64,000 nt of DNA, from NCBI GenBank assembly GCA_030690165.1, contig JAUYHF010000033.1, positions 1 to 64,000 on the forward strand. Reading direction: 5' to 3'. The stretch's first letter is position 1. Each line of letters starts with the position of its first letter. Below the pieces are notes generated by a model, which was not told the origin of the DNA, did no database searches, and saw only the letters and a list, made by a program, of their open reading frames with translations. The position numbers and the translations under genes are program-made. Positions 35,556 through 44,894 of the stretch are shown here, in pieces. The stretch is from Deltaproteobacteria bacterium (GTDB taxonomy: Bacteria; Desulfobacterota; GWC2-55-46; UBA9637).

Positions 35556-36206
35556 TTAAATCTTTTTAAAACTCAAAATGGTTGTTGCAATATCTATAAA
35601 CGGCAATTTTATTTCTTTTGCCCCAACATATTCCACATCAAGCTGCTTGAGCCCTTTTAATTCTTCCATCCACTTGGGGCCTTTTACTGATAGGAGGGCG
35701 CCTCCCTTTTTTGCGTAAGGCGCAGCTATATTTAAAAAACTACCAAGCCCGGCAAATGCCCTGGATGTAACAACATCAAAATAGGCGGCAAACTTTGTTA
35801 TGGTTTCCTTATCTTCAGCCCTTGCCTGAACAGCCTCTATATTCTTAAGCCCGATTGTCCTTATTATATGCCTCATAAAAATAACCTTTTTATTGACAGA
35901 ATCCATTAACGTTATCTTTAAATCAGGAATGACAATATTTAAAGGAATACCAGGGAATCCAGCGCCAGAGCCAATATCAAGAAGGGTTTCTTTGCCGGAC
36001 AGGAAGGAAGCCAATGTCAATGAATCCAGGAAATGTCTTATTATTATATCTTTATCATCTGTAATGGCAGTGAGATTAATCTTTTTATTCCACTCTTTTA
36101 GCTCCTTAAGATATGAGGGGAAGGAGGATAATGCTTTATCTCCGATGGTAAGCCCAAGTTCTTTACCGCCTGCCTTTAAAATATTTTTTTGCTCTTCGTT
36201 TGTCAT
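35556..36206 (-). CDS. rsmG: 16S rRNA (guanine527-N7)-methyltransferase
   Basis: Methylates G527 of 16S rRNA. The Rossmann domain has LLDIGSGAGFPGIPL, LMDSVNKKVIFMRHI and VVTSRAFAGL; the N-terminus has KEWNKKINLTAITDDKDIIIRHFLDSL. 216 residues. It follows mnmG by 3 nt, the classic mnmG-rsmG-parA-parB order found near bacterial origins. Confidence 0.96.
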   Translation of the reverse strand: MTNEEQKNILKAGGKELGLTIGDKALSSFPSYLKELKEWNKKINLTAITDDKDIIIRHFLDSLTLASFLSGKETLLDIGSGAGFPGIPLNIVIPDLKITLMDSVNKKVIFMRHIIRTIGLKNIEAVQARAEDKETITKFAAYFDVVTSRAFAGLGSFLNIAAPYAKKGGALLSVKGPKWMEELKGLKQLDVEYVGAKEIKLPFIDIATTILSFKKI

Positions 36207-36209
36207 GGC

Positions 36210-38081
36210 CTAAATATGCCCTGTCTTTTTCAAATGTATCAAAAGCATGGACACCGCAGCAGGCGTGATGCCGGACACCCTTGCTGCCTGACCAATGGAT
36301 TCGGGCTTTATTGAAACGAGTTTCTCCATGACCTCTTTTGAAAGGCCGCTTACATCATCAAAAGATATGTTTGACGGTATCTTAATCTCCTCCATCTTTT
36401 TAAATCGTTCAACCTGCCCCTGCTGCTGGTTTATATATCCTTCGTATTTAATCATTATCTCAACCTGTTCCATAACATCCAACGGCGGCAGGTTCTTCCA
36501 CTGCATAAGTTCATACACTGTTTTTACATAAACGCCATGTCTTTTGACGAGCTCTTTCAGGGTCGCGGCTTTTTTAATATCATCCAATTTGAGTATTCTA
36601 AGCATATTGTTTATATCGTGGGTCGGCAAAACCCTGTTTCCCTCAAGTTTTTTCAACTCATCCTCAATTGCCGCTTCCTTGGCCTTAAATATCCCGTAAG
36701 CAGTATCATTTATCAGTCCGATCTTATAACCCTTTTCTCTCAATCTCAAATCCGCATTATCTTCCCTTAAAAGCAGGCGGTATTCTGCCCTTGAGGTAAA
36801 CATCCGGTAAGGTTCTTTTGTCCCCTTTGTCACAAGGTCGTCTATCATTACCCCGATATAGGCCTCGGAACGGTCAAGCACAAGCGGCGGGCTGCCTTTT
36901 ATTTTTAAACCTGCGCTGACACCAGCAACAAGCCCTTGGGCTGCTGCCTCTTCATAGCCGGACGTCCCGTTTATTTGACCGGCAAGATAAAGGCCTTCTA
37001 TCATCTTTGTTTCAAGGGTTGGTTTTAGCTGGGTTGGCTCTACATAATCATATTCTATGGCATAGCCAGGCCTTAGAATCTCTACATTCTCCAGCCCTAT
37101 TATGGTCCTTAAAAACCTGAGCTGAATATCAATTGGCAGGCTTGTGGACAGGCCATTCGGGTATATTTCTGTTGTCTCATATCCCTCAGGCTCAAGAAAT
37201 ATCTGGTGACGTTCCTTATCAGAAAATCGTACAACCTTATCCTCAATAGACGGGCAATATCTCGGCCCGGTTCCCTGAATTACGCCGCTGTAGAGTGGAG
37301 AGCGGTCAAGGTTTTCTTTTATGACTGTATGCGTTTTATGGTTTGTATAGGTAATGTGGCAGGGAACCTGTTTATTTGTAATCTTTTTTGTTGAAAAAGA
37401 AAATGGCGGTGGAGGATTATCGCCATCATGGACATCCAATTTTGAAAAATCTATTGTTTTTGCATCAAGTCTCGGACATGTGCCTGTTTTTAACCTCCCC
37501 ATGTTAAAACCGAGTTCTTTGAGGGAGAGGGAAAGATTTACAGACGGCATATCTCCGGCCCTCCCGCCAGGGAAATTATTCAGCCCAATATGGATAAGAC
37601 CCCTTAAAAAAGTCCCTGTTGTTATAACAACAGCCTTTGCATTAAAAATCTCTCCTATATTTGTCTCCACCCCGCAAACCTTGCTATCCTTTACTAAAAT
37701 CTTCTCAACCAATACCTGTCTTATATAAAGATTTTTCTGCGATTCAAGAACAGACTTCATCCTTAGGCGGTATAGCTGCCTATCTGCCTGAGCCCTTGTT
37801 GCCCTTACAGCAGGTCCTTTGCTCATATTAAGTGTTCTGAACTGGATGCCTGTGGCGTCAATATTCTTTCCCATCTCGCCGCCAAGGGCATCTATCTCTC
37901 TTACAAGATGTCCCTTTGCAATCCCGCCTATGGCAGGGTTGCACGACATAAGGCCAATGGTATCGAGATTTATGGTGAGAATAAGGGTTTTTAGCCCCAT
38001 TCTTGCACAGGCCAGGGCTGCCTCGCAACCGGCATGTCCGGCGCCAATAACTATTACATCATATTGATTTTCTTTTGCCAT
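36210..38081 (-). CDS. mnmG: tRNA uridine 5-carboxymethylaminomethyl modification enzyme MnmG (GidA)
   Basis: FAD enzyme that with MnmE modifies U34 of tRNAs. The N-terminal nucleotide site is [18 protein letters not shown]; further signatures are [51 protein letters not shown] and the C-terminal [18 protein letters not shown] 38081 (MAKENQYD) gives 623 residues. A hairpin and a perfect parS lie upstream. Confidence 0.95.
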   Translation of the reverse strand: MAKENQYDVIVIGAGHAGCEAALACARMGLKTLILTINLDTIGLMSCNPAIGGIAKGHLVREIDALGGEMGKNIDATGIQFRTLNMSKGPAVRATRAQADRQLYRLRMKSVLESQKNLYIRQVLVEKILVKDSKVCGVETNIGEIFNAKAVVITTGTFLRGLIHIGLNNFPGGRAGDMPSVNLSLSLKELGFNMGRLKTGTCPRLDAKTIDFSKLDVHDGDNPPPPFSFSTKKITNKQVPCHITYTNHKTHTVIKENLDRSPLYSGVIQGTGPRYCPSIEDKVVRFSDKERHQIFLEPEGYETTEIYPNGLSTSLPIDIQLRFLRTIIGLENVEILRPGYAIEYDYVEPTQLKPTLETKMIEGLYLAGQINGTSGYEEAAAQGLVAGVSAGLKIKGSPPLVLDRSEAYIGVMIDDLVTKGTKEPYRMFTSRAEYRLLLREDNADLRLREKGYKIGLINDTAYGIFKAKEAAIEDELKKLEGNRVLPTHDINNMLRILKLDDIKKAATLKELVKRHGVYVKTVYELMQWKNLPPLDVMEQVEIMIKYEGYINQQQGQVERFKKMEEIKIPSNISFDDVSGLSKEVMEKLVSIKPESIGQAARVSGITPAAVSMLLIHLKKTGHI

Positions 38082-38089
38082 AATTTTAA

Positions 38090-38119
38090 ACCCCGTAAGA
38101 CCTTCGGTCTCTTGGGGGT
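38090..38119 (-). promoter_or_regulatory. Hairpin in the mnmG leader
   Basis: Two stacked pairings are visible: AGACC (38098-38102) with GGTCT (38106-38110), and CCCC (38091-38094) with the GGGGG run (38114-38118). It lies directly before the mnmG start on the minus strand. The gap 38082-38385 otherwise holds parS (38133) and the promoter of the plus-strand response regulator; 38150-38340 is AT-rich with no gene I can support. Confidence 0.45.
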
Positions 38120-38132
38120 AAACCTGAATCAA

Positions 38133-38148
38133 TGTTCCACGTGGAACA
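38133..38148. promoter_or_regulatory. parS: parS site, perfect palindrome
   Basis: TGTTCCACGTGGAACA is a perfect 16-bp palindrome matching the bacterial parS consensus bound by ParB. It lies upstream of mnmG, 3.6 kb from parB. Confidence 0.92.
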
Positions 38149-38348
38149 ATACTCAGTTTAAAAATTTTAATTTGTAGGCTTGCAGACTTATGAGACTGCC
38201 TTTAATAGAACAAAAACTACAGAAGGATCTGCCCATATAGGCGTTTACTATAACAAAGCTTTGGTTTAAATACAAGACTGGGCAATAACTATAGAAAAAT
38301 ATTTTTATGCAGTTTGTCTTTTCCTGGTTTTTAGCGGGCTAAAATCCC

Positions 38349-38377
38349 TTGACAGACACAGACCATACAGGTTATAT
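38349..38377 (+). promoter_or_regulatory. Promoter giving a nearly leaderless message
   Basis: TTGACA (38349-38354) and TTATAT (38372-38377) are spaced exactly 17 nt. The ATG of the response regulator is only 8 nt past the -10 hexamer, so transcription would start at or within one or two bases of the start codon. No ribosome-binding site is present. Confidence 0.6.
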
Positions 38378-38385
38378 GAGATACC

Positions 38386-39027
38386 ATGGCAGAGAAGAAA
38401 CCCATAGAGATAGAATGTCCGGGATGTAAGATAAAGTTTCGCTTATGGGTTCCTGCGGATCTCTTTTCAAAGTGGAAGAATGGGGAAAAGGTAGGATGTA
38501 TAAAATGTGGAGCACACATCATATTGGAAAAAGAGGGCGATAGTTTCCGGGTCAAGTCCAAACAGCCGGTTGAAACAATAATAACAGAGCCTGCGCCGGA
38601 AGAAACCTCTGAAACCGTTGAAGCTATAGATGGAGTCATTCTTGTTGTTGACGACGACGGTCTTGTCAGGAAGATGGCAGAAAATGTGCTTAAAAAAAAT
38701 AGATTTATGCCTTTAACAGCAAAAAACGGACCAGAGGCATTGAGGAGTATAGAACAAAACCGTGTGGCGCTTGTAGTGGTTGACCTGCATCTTAAAAACC
38801 CAAAAGATCCTGAATCCATTATGGATGGAGAAGAATTTTTACAAAGGCTTGTAGATTCTGGAAAGAATATCCCGGCCATAGTAACTACCGGCAAAGATAT
38901 TATTGATGACATAATCTTTGAGCCAAAATGGTATGACCTTCATGTTATGGCTTTTATTCAGAAGGGGAGCCCCTTTTGGACTGATGATCTTCTGGTAAAA
39001 ATAAAAGAAACTTTAAAAAAGGATTAG
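38386..39027 (+). CDS. Response regulator receiver protein with N-terminal zinc ribbon
   Basis: A 213-residue protein. The N-terminus has a zinc-ribbon pair, CPGCKIKFRLWVP and CIKCGAHI. After a Pro/Glu/Thr-rich linker comes a CheY-like receiver (residues about 84-213) with the acidic pocket VVDDDG and phosphorylated Asp in VVVDLHLKN; a Thr (TTGKD) and Lys (IQKGSP) complete the site. There is no DNA-binding or enzyme output domain. The receiver has a small insertion (NPKDPESIMDGEE) after the phospho-Asp strand. Its partner kinase is not visible. Confidence 0.85.
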   Translation: MAEKKPIEIECPGCKIKFRLWVPADLFSKWKNGEKVGCIKCGAHIILEKEGDSFRVKSKQPVETIITEPAPEETSETVEAIDGVILVVDDDGLVRKMAENVLKKNRFMPLTAKNGPEALRSIEQNRVALVVVDLHLKNPKDPESIMDGEEFLQRLVDSGKNIPAIVTTGKDIIDDIIFEPKWYDLHVMAFIQKGSPFWTDDLLVKIKETLKKD

Positions 39028-39049
39028 GAAGCAGGGTGGGAAAAATATA

Positions 39050-40318
39050 ATGAATATATTAGTTGTGGGAAGCGGCGGCCGCGAACATGCTCTGGCATGG
39101 AAGATAGCCAAAAGCCGAAAAGTAAAAAAAATCTTTTGCGCGCCCGGAAATCCAGGAATTGCTCAGTTGGCAGAATGTGTTTCCATAAAGATTGATGATA
39201 TAAACGGCCTTAGAGAATTTGCTGTTAAGGAAAAGATAGACCTTACAGTTGTAGGCCCGGAACTGCCGTTAACGTTAGGTATAGTTGACAGCTTTGAAGA
39301 AAAGGGGCTTAATATCTTTGGCCCTTCAAAAAAGGCAGCAGAGATAGAAGGGAGTAAGGTCTTTGCAAAAGACCTGATGCAGAAATATGAAATACCAACA
39401 GCAGTTTATAGGGTATTTAAAAATCCAAAAAATGCAAAAGACTATGTAAAGGAACACAGCCTCCCGCTGGTTGTCAAGGCAGACGGCCTTGCGGCAGGTA
39501 AAGGGGTTATAATCTGTAAAACAAATGAGGATGCGCTTGACGCAATAAGGCTTATAATGGAAAAAAGGGAATTTGGCAGAGCCGGAGACAGGGTAATCGT
39601 GGAAGAATTTTTAAAAGGCCAAGAGGTGTCATTTCTGGCAATAACTGACGGTAAGACAGTTATCCCCCTGCCACCTTGCCAGGATCACAAGGCTGTGTTT
39701 GATGGGGATAAGGGGCCGAACACAGGCGGCATGGGCGCCTATTCCCCAACACCGCTCGTAACTGCCAAATTAAAAGATGAGATAATGAACAGCATAATGA
39801 TTCCGACTGTTAAGGCAATGGAAAAAGAGGAAAGACCTTATAAAGGCGTGCTTTATGCAGGACTTATGATTACAAAAGACGGCCCCAGAGTTTTGGAATA
39901 TAACTGTAGATTTGGCGACCCTGAAGCGCAGCCTATAATGATGAGGCTTAAAAATGATCTGATAGATGTTCTTTCAGCATCGGTTGAGAAGAGGCTTAAT
40001 AGGATTAAGCTTAATTGCGATAACAAGGTTGCTATATCCGTTGTTATGGCATCAAAAGGTTATCCGGGAAATTATGAAAAGGGTAAAGAAATAAGAGGAG
40101 TTGAAGATGTATCGAGACTAAAAAATGTTGTTGTTTTTCATGCCGGCACAGCAATAAATGGTAACAAACTTGTGACAGCAGGGGGCAGGGTTCTCGATGT
40201 AACTGCCATGGGCGTTGGAATAAAAAGGGCTATGAATAAAGTCTATGAGGCGGTATCAAGGATAAAATGGGAAGGTGTGCATTATCGGAAGGATATTGGG
40301 GCAAAGGCGATAAAATAG
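39050..40318 (+). CDS. purD: Phosphoribosylamine-glycine ligase
   Basis: ATP-grasp enzyme of purine synthesis making GAR, 422 residues. It has the N-terminal NILVVGSGGREHALAWKIA, VVKADGLAAGKGVIIC, EEFLKGQEVSFLAITDG, PCQDHKAVFDGDKGPNTGGMGAYSP split into its usual segments, and RFGDPEAQPIMMRL. GTGGGAAA precedes ATG 39050. purE should follow, but a 4-kb defence insertion separates them. Confidence 0.97.
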   Translation: MNILVVGSGGREHALAWKIAKSRKVKKIFCAPGNPGIAQLAECVSIKIDDINGLREFAVKEKIDLTVVGPELPLTLGIVDSFEEKGLNIFGPSKKAAEIEGSKVFAKDLMQKYEIPTAVYRVFKNPKNAKDYVKEHSLPLVVKADGLAAGKGVIICKTNEDALDAIRLIMEKREFGRAGDRVIVEEFLKGQEVSFLAITDGKTVIPLPPCQDHKAVFDGDKGPNTGGMGAYSPTPLVTAKLKDEIMNSIMIPTVKAMEKEERPYKGVLYAGLMITKDGPRVLEYNCRFGDPEAQPIMMRLKNDLIDVLSASVEKRLNRIKLNCDNKVAISVVMASKGYPGNYEKGKEIRGVEDVSRLKNVVVFHAGTAINGNKLVTAGGRVLDVTAMGVGIKRAMNKVYEAVSRIKWEGVHYRKDIGAKAIK

Positions 40319-40473
40319 TTATTCACGCTCAAAAATTGCCCATCTGCTGCGTTGTCGCTGCGGTTTCGTCTACACTGCCAATTGGGAGTATAGACGAACC
40401 TATTCATTTATGAGCAAGATAGGTAACATTTTGCTTGCAGACTTAAGAAAAACAAAAGGCAAGGAAATTGGAA
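40319..40473. other. Intergenic sequence at the left edge of the defence insertion
   Basis: The 155-nt gap has a GC-rich part (CTGCTGCGTTGTCGCTGCGG) and the pair GTCTACACTGCCAATTGG / ...TATAGAC, a weak inverted repeat (TCGTCTA...TAGACGA at 40367-40373 and 40392-40398). It may be a terminator-like remnant of the purD end. No clear promoter for the next gene is seen. Confidence 0.4.
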
Positions 40474-43400
40474 ATGTTAAGTAACAATACTGAAAAATCT
40501 TTACAGGAGATATTGCGTCAAATTCAACAAGGGAAAGTAGCACTGTTTCTTGGCGCTGGTGCTTCTCATTCCGCAGGAGGACCTACAGGGAAAAAACTTA
40601 CCGAAATGATAAAAGAGAGGTTTTTAAATATCGACCAGTCCCTAAATGGTTTTATTGAGGTTTGCCAGGATGTTATTGATACACCGCCTTATAATCGTAA
40701 TGAGCTTGAGGAATTTATAAAAAGTAAGCTTGAATCTCTTCAGCCTACCATATCACATGAAATAATGACAAAATATGATTGGGCAGCTATTTTTACCACG
40801 AACTTCGATGACCTTGTTGAGGTAGCATATAGGATAAATACCGAAGAACGGTTTAAACCTTGTCAGCCAATCTATTCAGAGAAGTTTCAGGTAAACCCTT
40901 CCGATAGAAGCAAAGTTTGTTTATTTAAAATAATGGGCTCTATAACAGCCACAGAAGGTGAGAGTGGCCGTATGGTATTGTCCAGAGCAGACTATAACCA
41001 TGCTCTCATAAGAAGACGAAAGTACCTCGAGTTGCTTTCAGACTTTGTTAAATCTGGAACTACAATTTTCATGGGATATAGCTTTGGAGATCGTTTAGTT
41101 TTGGATATCATAGACGATTTAATCGAAATCTATGGTAAAGACAGGCTACCATGGAGTTATGCCCTCTTTGATCAATTACAACCAATGGATGAAAAGACGC
41201 AGCATATGTTTTCAAGTAGGAAGATAATTCCTTTGGAATATGGTTTTGATAATTTTTTTAAGTTTTTAGATAAGAACCACCAAATCCCTGCAGAAAAATA
41301 TGTTGCTAAGAATGTGCGATTAAAACTGAAAGGACATACTCTGGAAATTAGCGATGCCGATGAGAGACAATACGCAGAGTATTTTGAGATTTTAAACGAA
41401 GAAAAAATCTATCAGCAACTAGGTGAAAAAGATAGATTTTTTATGGGGACTAACAAAAGCTGGGGGGCTTTTAGAGAGGACTGGGATTTCAAGCGAGACC
41501 TTTACATATCACCTAATTTCAAGCGAATATCTGGTGAAAAAGAATTCTCGAGATGTCTTAAAGATAGGGTATTTGATGAACTCAAGAAACATGACATTGA
41601 AAATAATAAGGTGCTTTTGCTAACAGGGATGTCTGGGGTTGGCAAGACAATGATGTTAAGGAGATTGGCATATGATGTATATAGAAGCGGTGAGGCACCT
41701 GTCATTATTGTTAGCTCATCTCGGATTAGTTTTGATTATAAATTAGTCGCAAGTTTAATAGAAAACCTGAACCATGAACTTAATCAGAAAATTCCTGAAG
41801 GCCAACACATACCTCCGATAAAGCCTGTTATTATAATTGATGACGCAGCTTCACTCATCCGACATGTAAATCGTTTAAAGGATTACCTTACGTCAAGAGG
41901 CAGACCTGCTCTCATCATTGCTGCTGAGCGCAAGGGGGAATGGGATTTGATGTGGAAGACATTTCCATTCCAAATACCGAAAGAAAATATTTATGAATTA
42001 AGTGAACAATTGACTGATGATGAAAAGATTAAAATTATTGATCATCTTTATAATTTGGGTTACATCCAAACAAAAGGAACATTTTGGGATGCTATCATTG
42101 ACAGGGAGTTAGAAGATTCCTTTTTTGCTACGATATATACTTTAGTCCATCCTTCAAAAAAACCGTTGAATCTGATTATCCAAGACCAATATCAAAATCT
42201 AACTAATCTTACACAGAAAGCTTTTCAATATATATGCTGTTTCCATCAATTCAATCTTCCAATGAACCTCGAACTTTTAGTCCGATCTTTAAAATGTACT
42301 TATGCCGATTTTAATAGCGATGTTATTGAGAAAGATGCTGCCAAAGTAATATTTGAAGAACAAGATGAAATTGGGAATCTTCTTTATCGCACTCACCACC
42401 GTATTATAGCCAAAAAAACAGTAGAATCATTCTTTGGTGACCCAGAAATGCAAAAAAATATCTTCTTAGAAATCTTCAAGGAAGCCATTTTAACAAATCG
42501 TAAGGAAAGGGAAATCTGTGAGAAACTTTTGGTTGAGCATATTGGACCAAATGCTAAGCCACAGATTCTTTCCCATGAACAACAAAGACAAATCTTTAGA
42601 ACAATTTGTGAAAAGAATCCTGTTCGGAGTTTGGTACATCATTGGGGCGTGTTAGAAGTGGATGACCATCAACCTTTGGAAGCAGAAAGGTTATTGAAAT
42701 GGGCTTTGGAAATACCACGAGATGATATTGAATCATATCGTGGTGAATCAGACCAAAATATTCTAACCTCTCTTGGTAGTCTTTATTCCCGTATGGGCAT
42801 AGATTGCATCAAAAAAAGTAAAATGAAAGAAGCCGAAGAATATTTTGAAAAAGCTGAAGCATCCTTTCAAAACGCAAAACATGGAGAATTCCCAAATGCG
42901 TATGCCTATCATAGTCATGCGTATATGTGGTATTCGAGAGGGAATCAAACAGGAGATGAAGTAGAAAAAATAAATCATTATGCTAATGCCTTAGAAATCT
43001 TATCAATTGCAAAGGACAACTTGAATGAAGAGGAACTTCAACAAATTTATGAGTTAGAAACATTAATCTGGTCTCAAATTGGAGATGAAACAAGAATTGT
43101 CCAAAGCTTGGAAACCTTGCGAGATAAATTTAAAAGTGCACGCGGTTATTATCTAAACGCTGAGTTACTGTGGCGCAAGGCACAGGAGAAAGAAGGCGAA
43201 GAAAGAAAAAAGATTTTTGAGTTAGCAATGAGGAAAGTTGAAAAGGGACTCAAAGTTTTCCCTCAAGACGAACATTGCCTCCGTTTGCAGTGTAAATTAT
43301 TAAAAGAACTATTGCCCGGTGATTTAAATGGGTATTACGAATCTCTGACGAAATGGAAAACAGCAGCCACTATGCCAAATGCATGGCTTTTATATGAATT

Positions 43401-43737
43401 GGGAAGGACTGCCTTCATCTTAGGATATTATGACCATTCTAAAGACTTCTTTAAAGAATTAGAAACTGGCGTTGGGATGGGACATAAATTGCGTTCTCGT
43501 CCTCGGAATCCTATCCTTGATGAAAAAGAATATAAGAAAGAATTTGAGGGAAATATAGTAAAGATATTATCATCATATGAGGGATACATCCGATGTGAGA
43601 CTCTACGAAGCTTAAGATATAATATTGCATTTCGTCCAATTGCCAGTAATTTTACACCTTCTCCTGGAGATTCAGTAAAATTCCATATAGAGTTTAGCTA
43701 TAGAGGACTAAGAGCAGAAAATGTAAGAAAAATATAA
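40474..43737 (+). CDS. SIR2-STAND NTPase antiphage-type protein (Avs5-like) with helical repeat C-terminus
   Basis: A 1087-residue three-part protein. Residues about 18-225 form a SIR2-like domain: ALFLGAGASHSAG, IFTTNFDDLVE, FMGYSFGD. The usual His of the K-x-HG motif is Met here (FKIMGSI). Residues about 355-620 are a STAND-type P-loop NTPase: Walker A GMSGVGKT and Walker B VIIIDD. Residues about 690-1000 look like TPR-type helices (SRMGIDCIKKSKMKEAEEYF). This layout (NAD-degrading effector, NTPase switch, sensor repeats) is that of SIR2-STAND antiphage proteins. ATG 40474 has AAGGAA 7 nt upstream. The gene is AT-rich compared with purD and purE. Confidence 0.85.
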   Translation: MLSNNTEKSLQEILRQIQQGKVALFLGAGASHSAGGPTGKKLTEMIKERFLNIDQSLNGFIEVCQDVIDTPPYNRNELEEFIKSKLESLQPTISHEIMTKYDWAAIFTTNFDDLVEVAYRINTEERFKPCQPIYSEKFQVNPSDRSKVCLFKIMGSITATEGESGRMVLSRADYNHALIRRRKYLELLSDFVKSGTTIFMGYSFGDRLVLDIIDDLIEIYGKDRLPWSYALFDQLQPMDEKTQHMFSSRKIIPLEYGFDNFFKFLDKNHQIPAEKYVAKNVRLKLKGHTLEISDADERQYAEYFEILNEEKIYQQLGEKDRFFMGTNKSWGAFREDWDFKRDLYISPNFKRISGEKEFSRCLKDRVFDELKKHDIENNKVLLLTGMSGVGKTMMLRRLAYDVYRSGEAPVIIVSSSRISFDYKLVASLIENLNHELNQKIPEGQHIPPIKPVIIIDDAASLIRHVNRLKDYLTSRGRPALIIAAERKGEWDLMWKTFPFQIPKENIYELSEQLTDDEKIKIIDHLYNLGYIQTKGTFWDAIIDRELEDSFFATIYTLVHPSKKPLNLIIQDQYQNLTNLTQKAFQYICCFHQFNLPMNLELLVRSLKCTYADFNSDVIEKDAAKVIFEEQDEIGNLLYRTHHRIIAKKTVESFFGDPEMQKNIFLEIFKEAILTNRKEREICEKLLVEHIGPNAKPQILSHEQQRQIFRTICEKNPVRSLVHHWGVLEVDDHQPLEAERLLKWALEIPRDDIESYRGESDQNILTSLGSLYSRMGIDCIKKSKMKEAEEYFEKAEASFQNAKHGEFPNAYAYHSHAYMWYSRGNQTGDEVEKINHYANALEILSIAKDNLNEEELQQIYELETLIWSQIGDETRIVQSLETLRDKFKSARGYYLNAELLWRKAQEKEGEERKKIFELAMRKVEKGLKVFPQDEHCLRLQCKLLKELLPGDLNGYYESLTKWKTAATMPNAWLLYELGRTAFILGYYDHSKDFFKELETGVGMGHKLRSRPRNPILDEKEYKKEFEGNIVKILSSYEGYIRCETLRSLRYNIAFRPIASNFTPSPGDSVKFHIEFSYRGLRAENVRKI

Positions 43738-43831
43738 GTAAAATGGGTAAATGAAAGGTAAATGGGACAAAGGCCTCACCCTTCTCAAGCACTCAGAACC
43801 GTTCTTCACAATCGCACCCTGAGAGAATGGA

Positions 43832-44116
43832 ATGTCAAGGATACAAAAGATTAGGCAGAGGATTAGTGATAAGGACTATTACATTTCATCACATGCAGAA
43901 GATGAAATGCTTGATGATAAAATAGAGAGAGTTGATATAGAGAATGCCGTTCTTAAAGGAAGGATTGAAAAGAAACTAACAGAGGACATAAGGGGCGTAA
44001 GATATAGAATTGAAGGGCCTGCCAGAGATGGCAGAAAACTTCATGTTATTTGTAGACAAAAAGACGACGGAAATCTTATTATAATAACAGCATATGCTTT
44101 AACGGAGGGAATATGA
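43832..44116 (+). CDS. DUF4258 protein, predicted toxin of a toxin-antitoxin pair
   Basis: A 94-residue basic protein with the DUF4258 pattern: ISSHAEDEMLDDKIERVDIENAV, then YRIEGPARDGRKLHVICRQ and a final ITAY strand. DUF4258 proteins share the RelE/MqsR-like compact fold and often pair with YgiT-type zinc-finger antitoxins, as here (4-nt ATGA overlap). Ribonuclease activity is inferred from this context, not seen in the sequence. Confidence 0.8.
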   Translation: MSRIQKIRQRISDKDYYISSHAEDEMLDDKIERVDIENAVLKGRIEKKLTEDIRGVRYRIEGPARDGRKLHVICRQKDDGNLIIITAYALTEGI

Positions 44117-44334
44117 TTTGTGAATTCTGTGGAGGACAAACAGCAACGAAGAAGGTTAAAAGGCAACACTGGCTCCATAACAAACTGTATATAGTTGAAA
44201 ATGTAGAGGCAGAGGTCTGTTCTGAATGCGGCGAGCGCTATTTTCATGCCAAAGTCCTTGAAGAGATAGACTATCTTCTTGAAAAAGAACATGTTGTCAA
44301 AGAACAAATAAATGTAGAAGTTGTTAGCCTATAA
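44113..44334 (+). CDS. YgiT-type zinc-finger protein, predicted antitoxin
   Basis: 73 residues with two CxxC pairs, CEFCGGQ and CSECGERYF, the zinc finger of MqsA/YgiT antitoxins. The C-terminus is short and has no visible HTH, so unlike E. coli MqsA it may not bind DNA by itself. It overlaps the DUF4258 gene by 4 nt. The pair lies between the SIR2-STAND gene and purE. Confidence 0.85.
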   Translation: MICEFCGGQTATKKVKRQHWLHNKLYIVENVEAEVCSECGERYFHAKVLEEIDYLLEKEHVVKEQINVEVVSL

Positions 44335-44372
44335 AAATAGAGTAGAAAAAAACTCCATGCTCCGGAGGCGCT

Positions 44373-44894
44373 ATGGCAAAACCTTTAGTTGGCATATTAA
44401 TGGGTAGCGATTCAGACCTTCCTGTCATGGAAGAGGCTGTAAAGGTGTTAAAGGATTTTGATATACCGTATGAAATCACAATTTCATCTGCCCATCGTTC
44501 ACCAAAAAGAACTTCGGATTATGCAAAAAGCGCGGCAGACAGGGGTATCAAGGTTATTATTGCAGGCGCAGGAAGAGCAGCGCACCTTGCAGGATTTATA
44601 GCAGCAGAGACAATATTGCCTGTTATTGGCGTACCCATAGATTCATCTTCTTTAAAAGGTATGGATGCGCTTCTATCCACTGTCCAGATGCCTGGGGGTG
44701 TGCCTGTTGCAGCAATGGCAATCGGCAAGGCAGGGGCAAAGAATGCAGGGATATTTGCGGCGCAGATACTTGCTACGGCTGATAAAGGGCTGCATGAAAA
44801 ACTTAAGGCATACAAAGAAAAACAGGCAAGCGCGGTGGAGAAAAAGGCAAAAAAACTCAACTCCTCGATTAAAGATTTCGGGGACAAGCTATGA
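44373..44894 (+). CDS. purE: N5-carboxyaminoimidazole ribonucleotide mutase
   Basis: Class I PurE, moving the carboxyl group to CAIR in purine synthesis. It has GILMGSDSDLPVMEEAV, SAHRSPKRT, IIAGAGRAAHLAGFIA and LLSTVQMPGGVPVAAMAIG. 173 residues. TCCGGAGGCGCT precedes the start. purK is not adjacent. tsaC overlaps its end by 4 nt. Confidence 0.96.
   Translation: MAKPLVGILMGSDSDLPVMEEAVKVLKDFDIPYEITISSAHRSPKRTSDYAKSAADRGIKVIIAGAGRAAHLAGFIAAETILPVIGVPIDSSSLKGMDALLSTVQMPGGVPVAAMAIGKAGAKNAGIFAAQILATADKGLHEKLKAYKEKQASAVEKKAKKLNSSIKDFGDKL

Noticed and set aside
43751-43822. 23-codon ORF between the SIR2-STAND gene and the toxin-antitoxin pair
   Set aside because: Too short and without a ribosome-binding site or family match; not counted as a gene.
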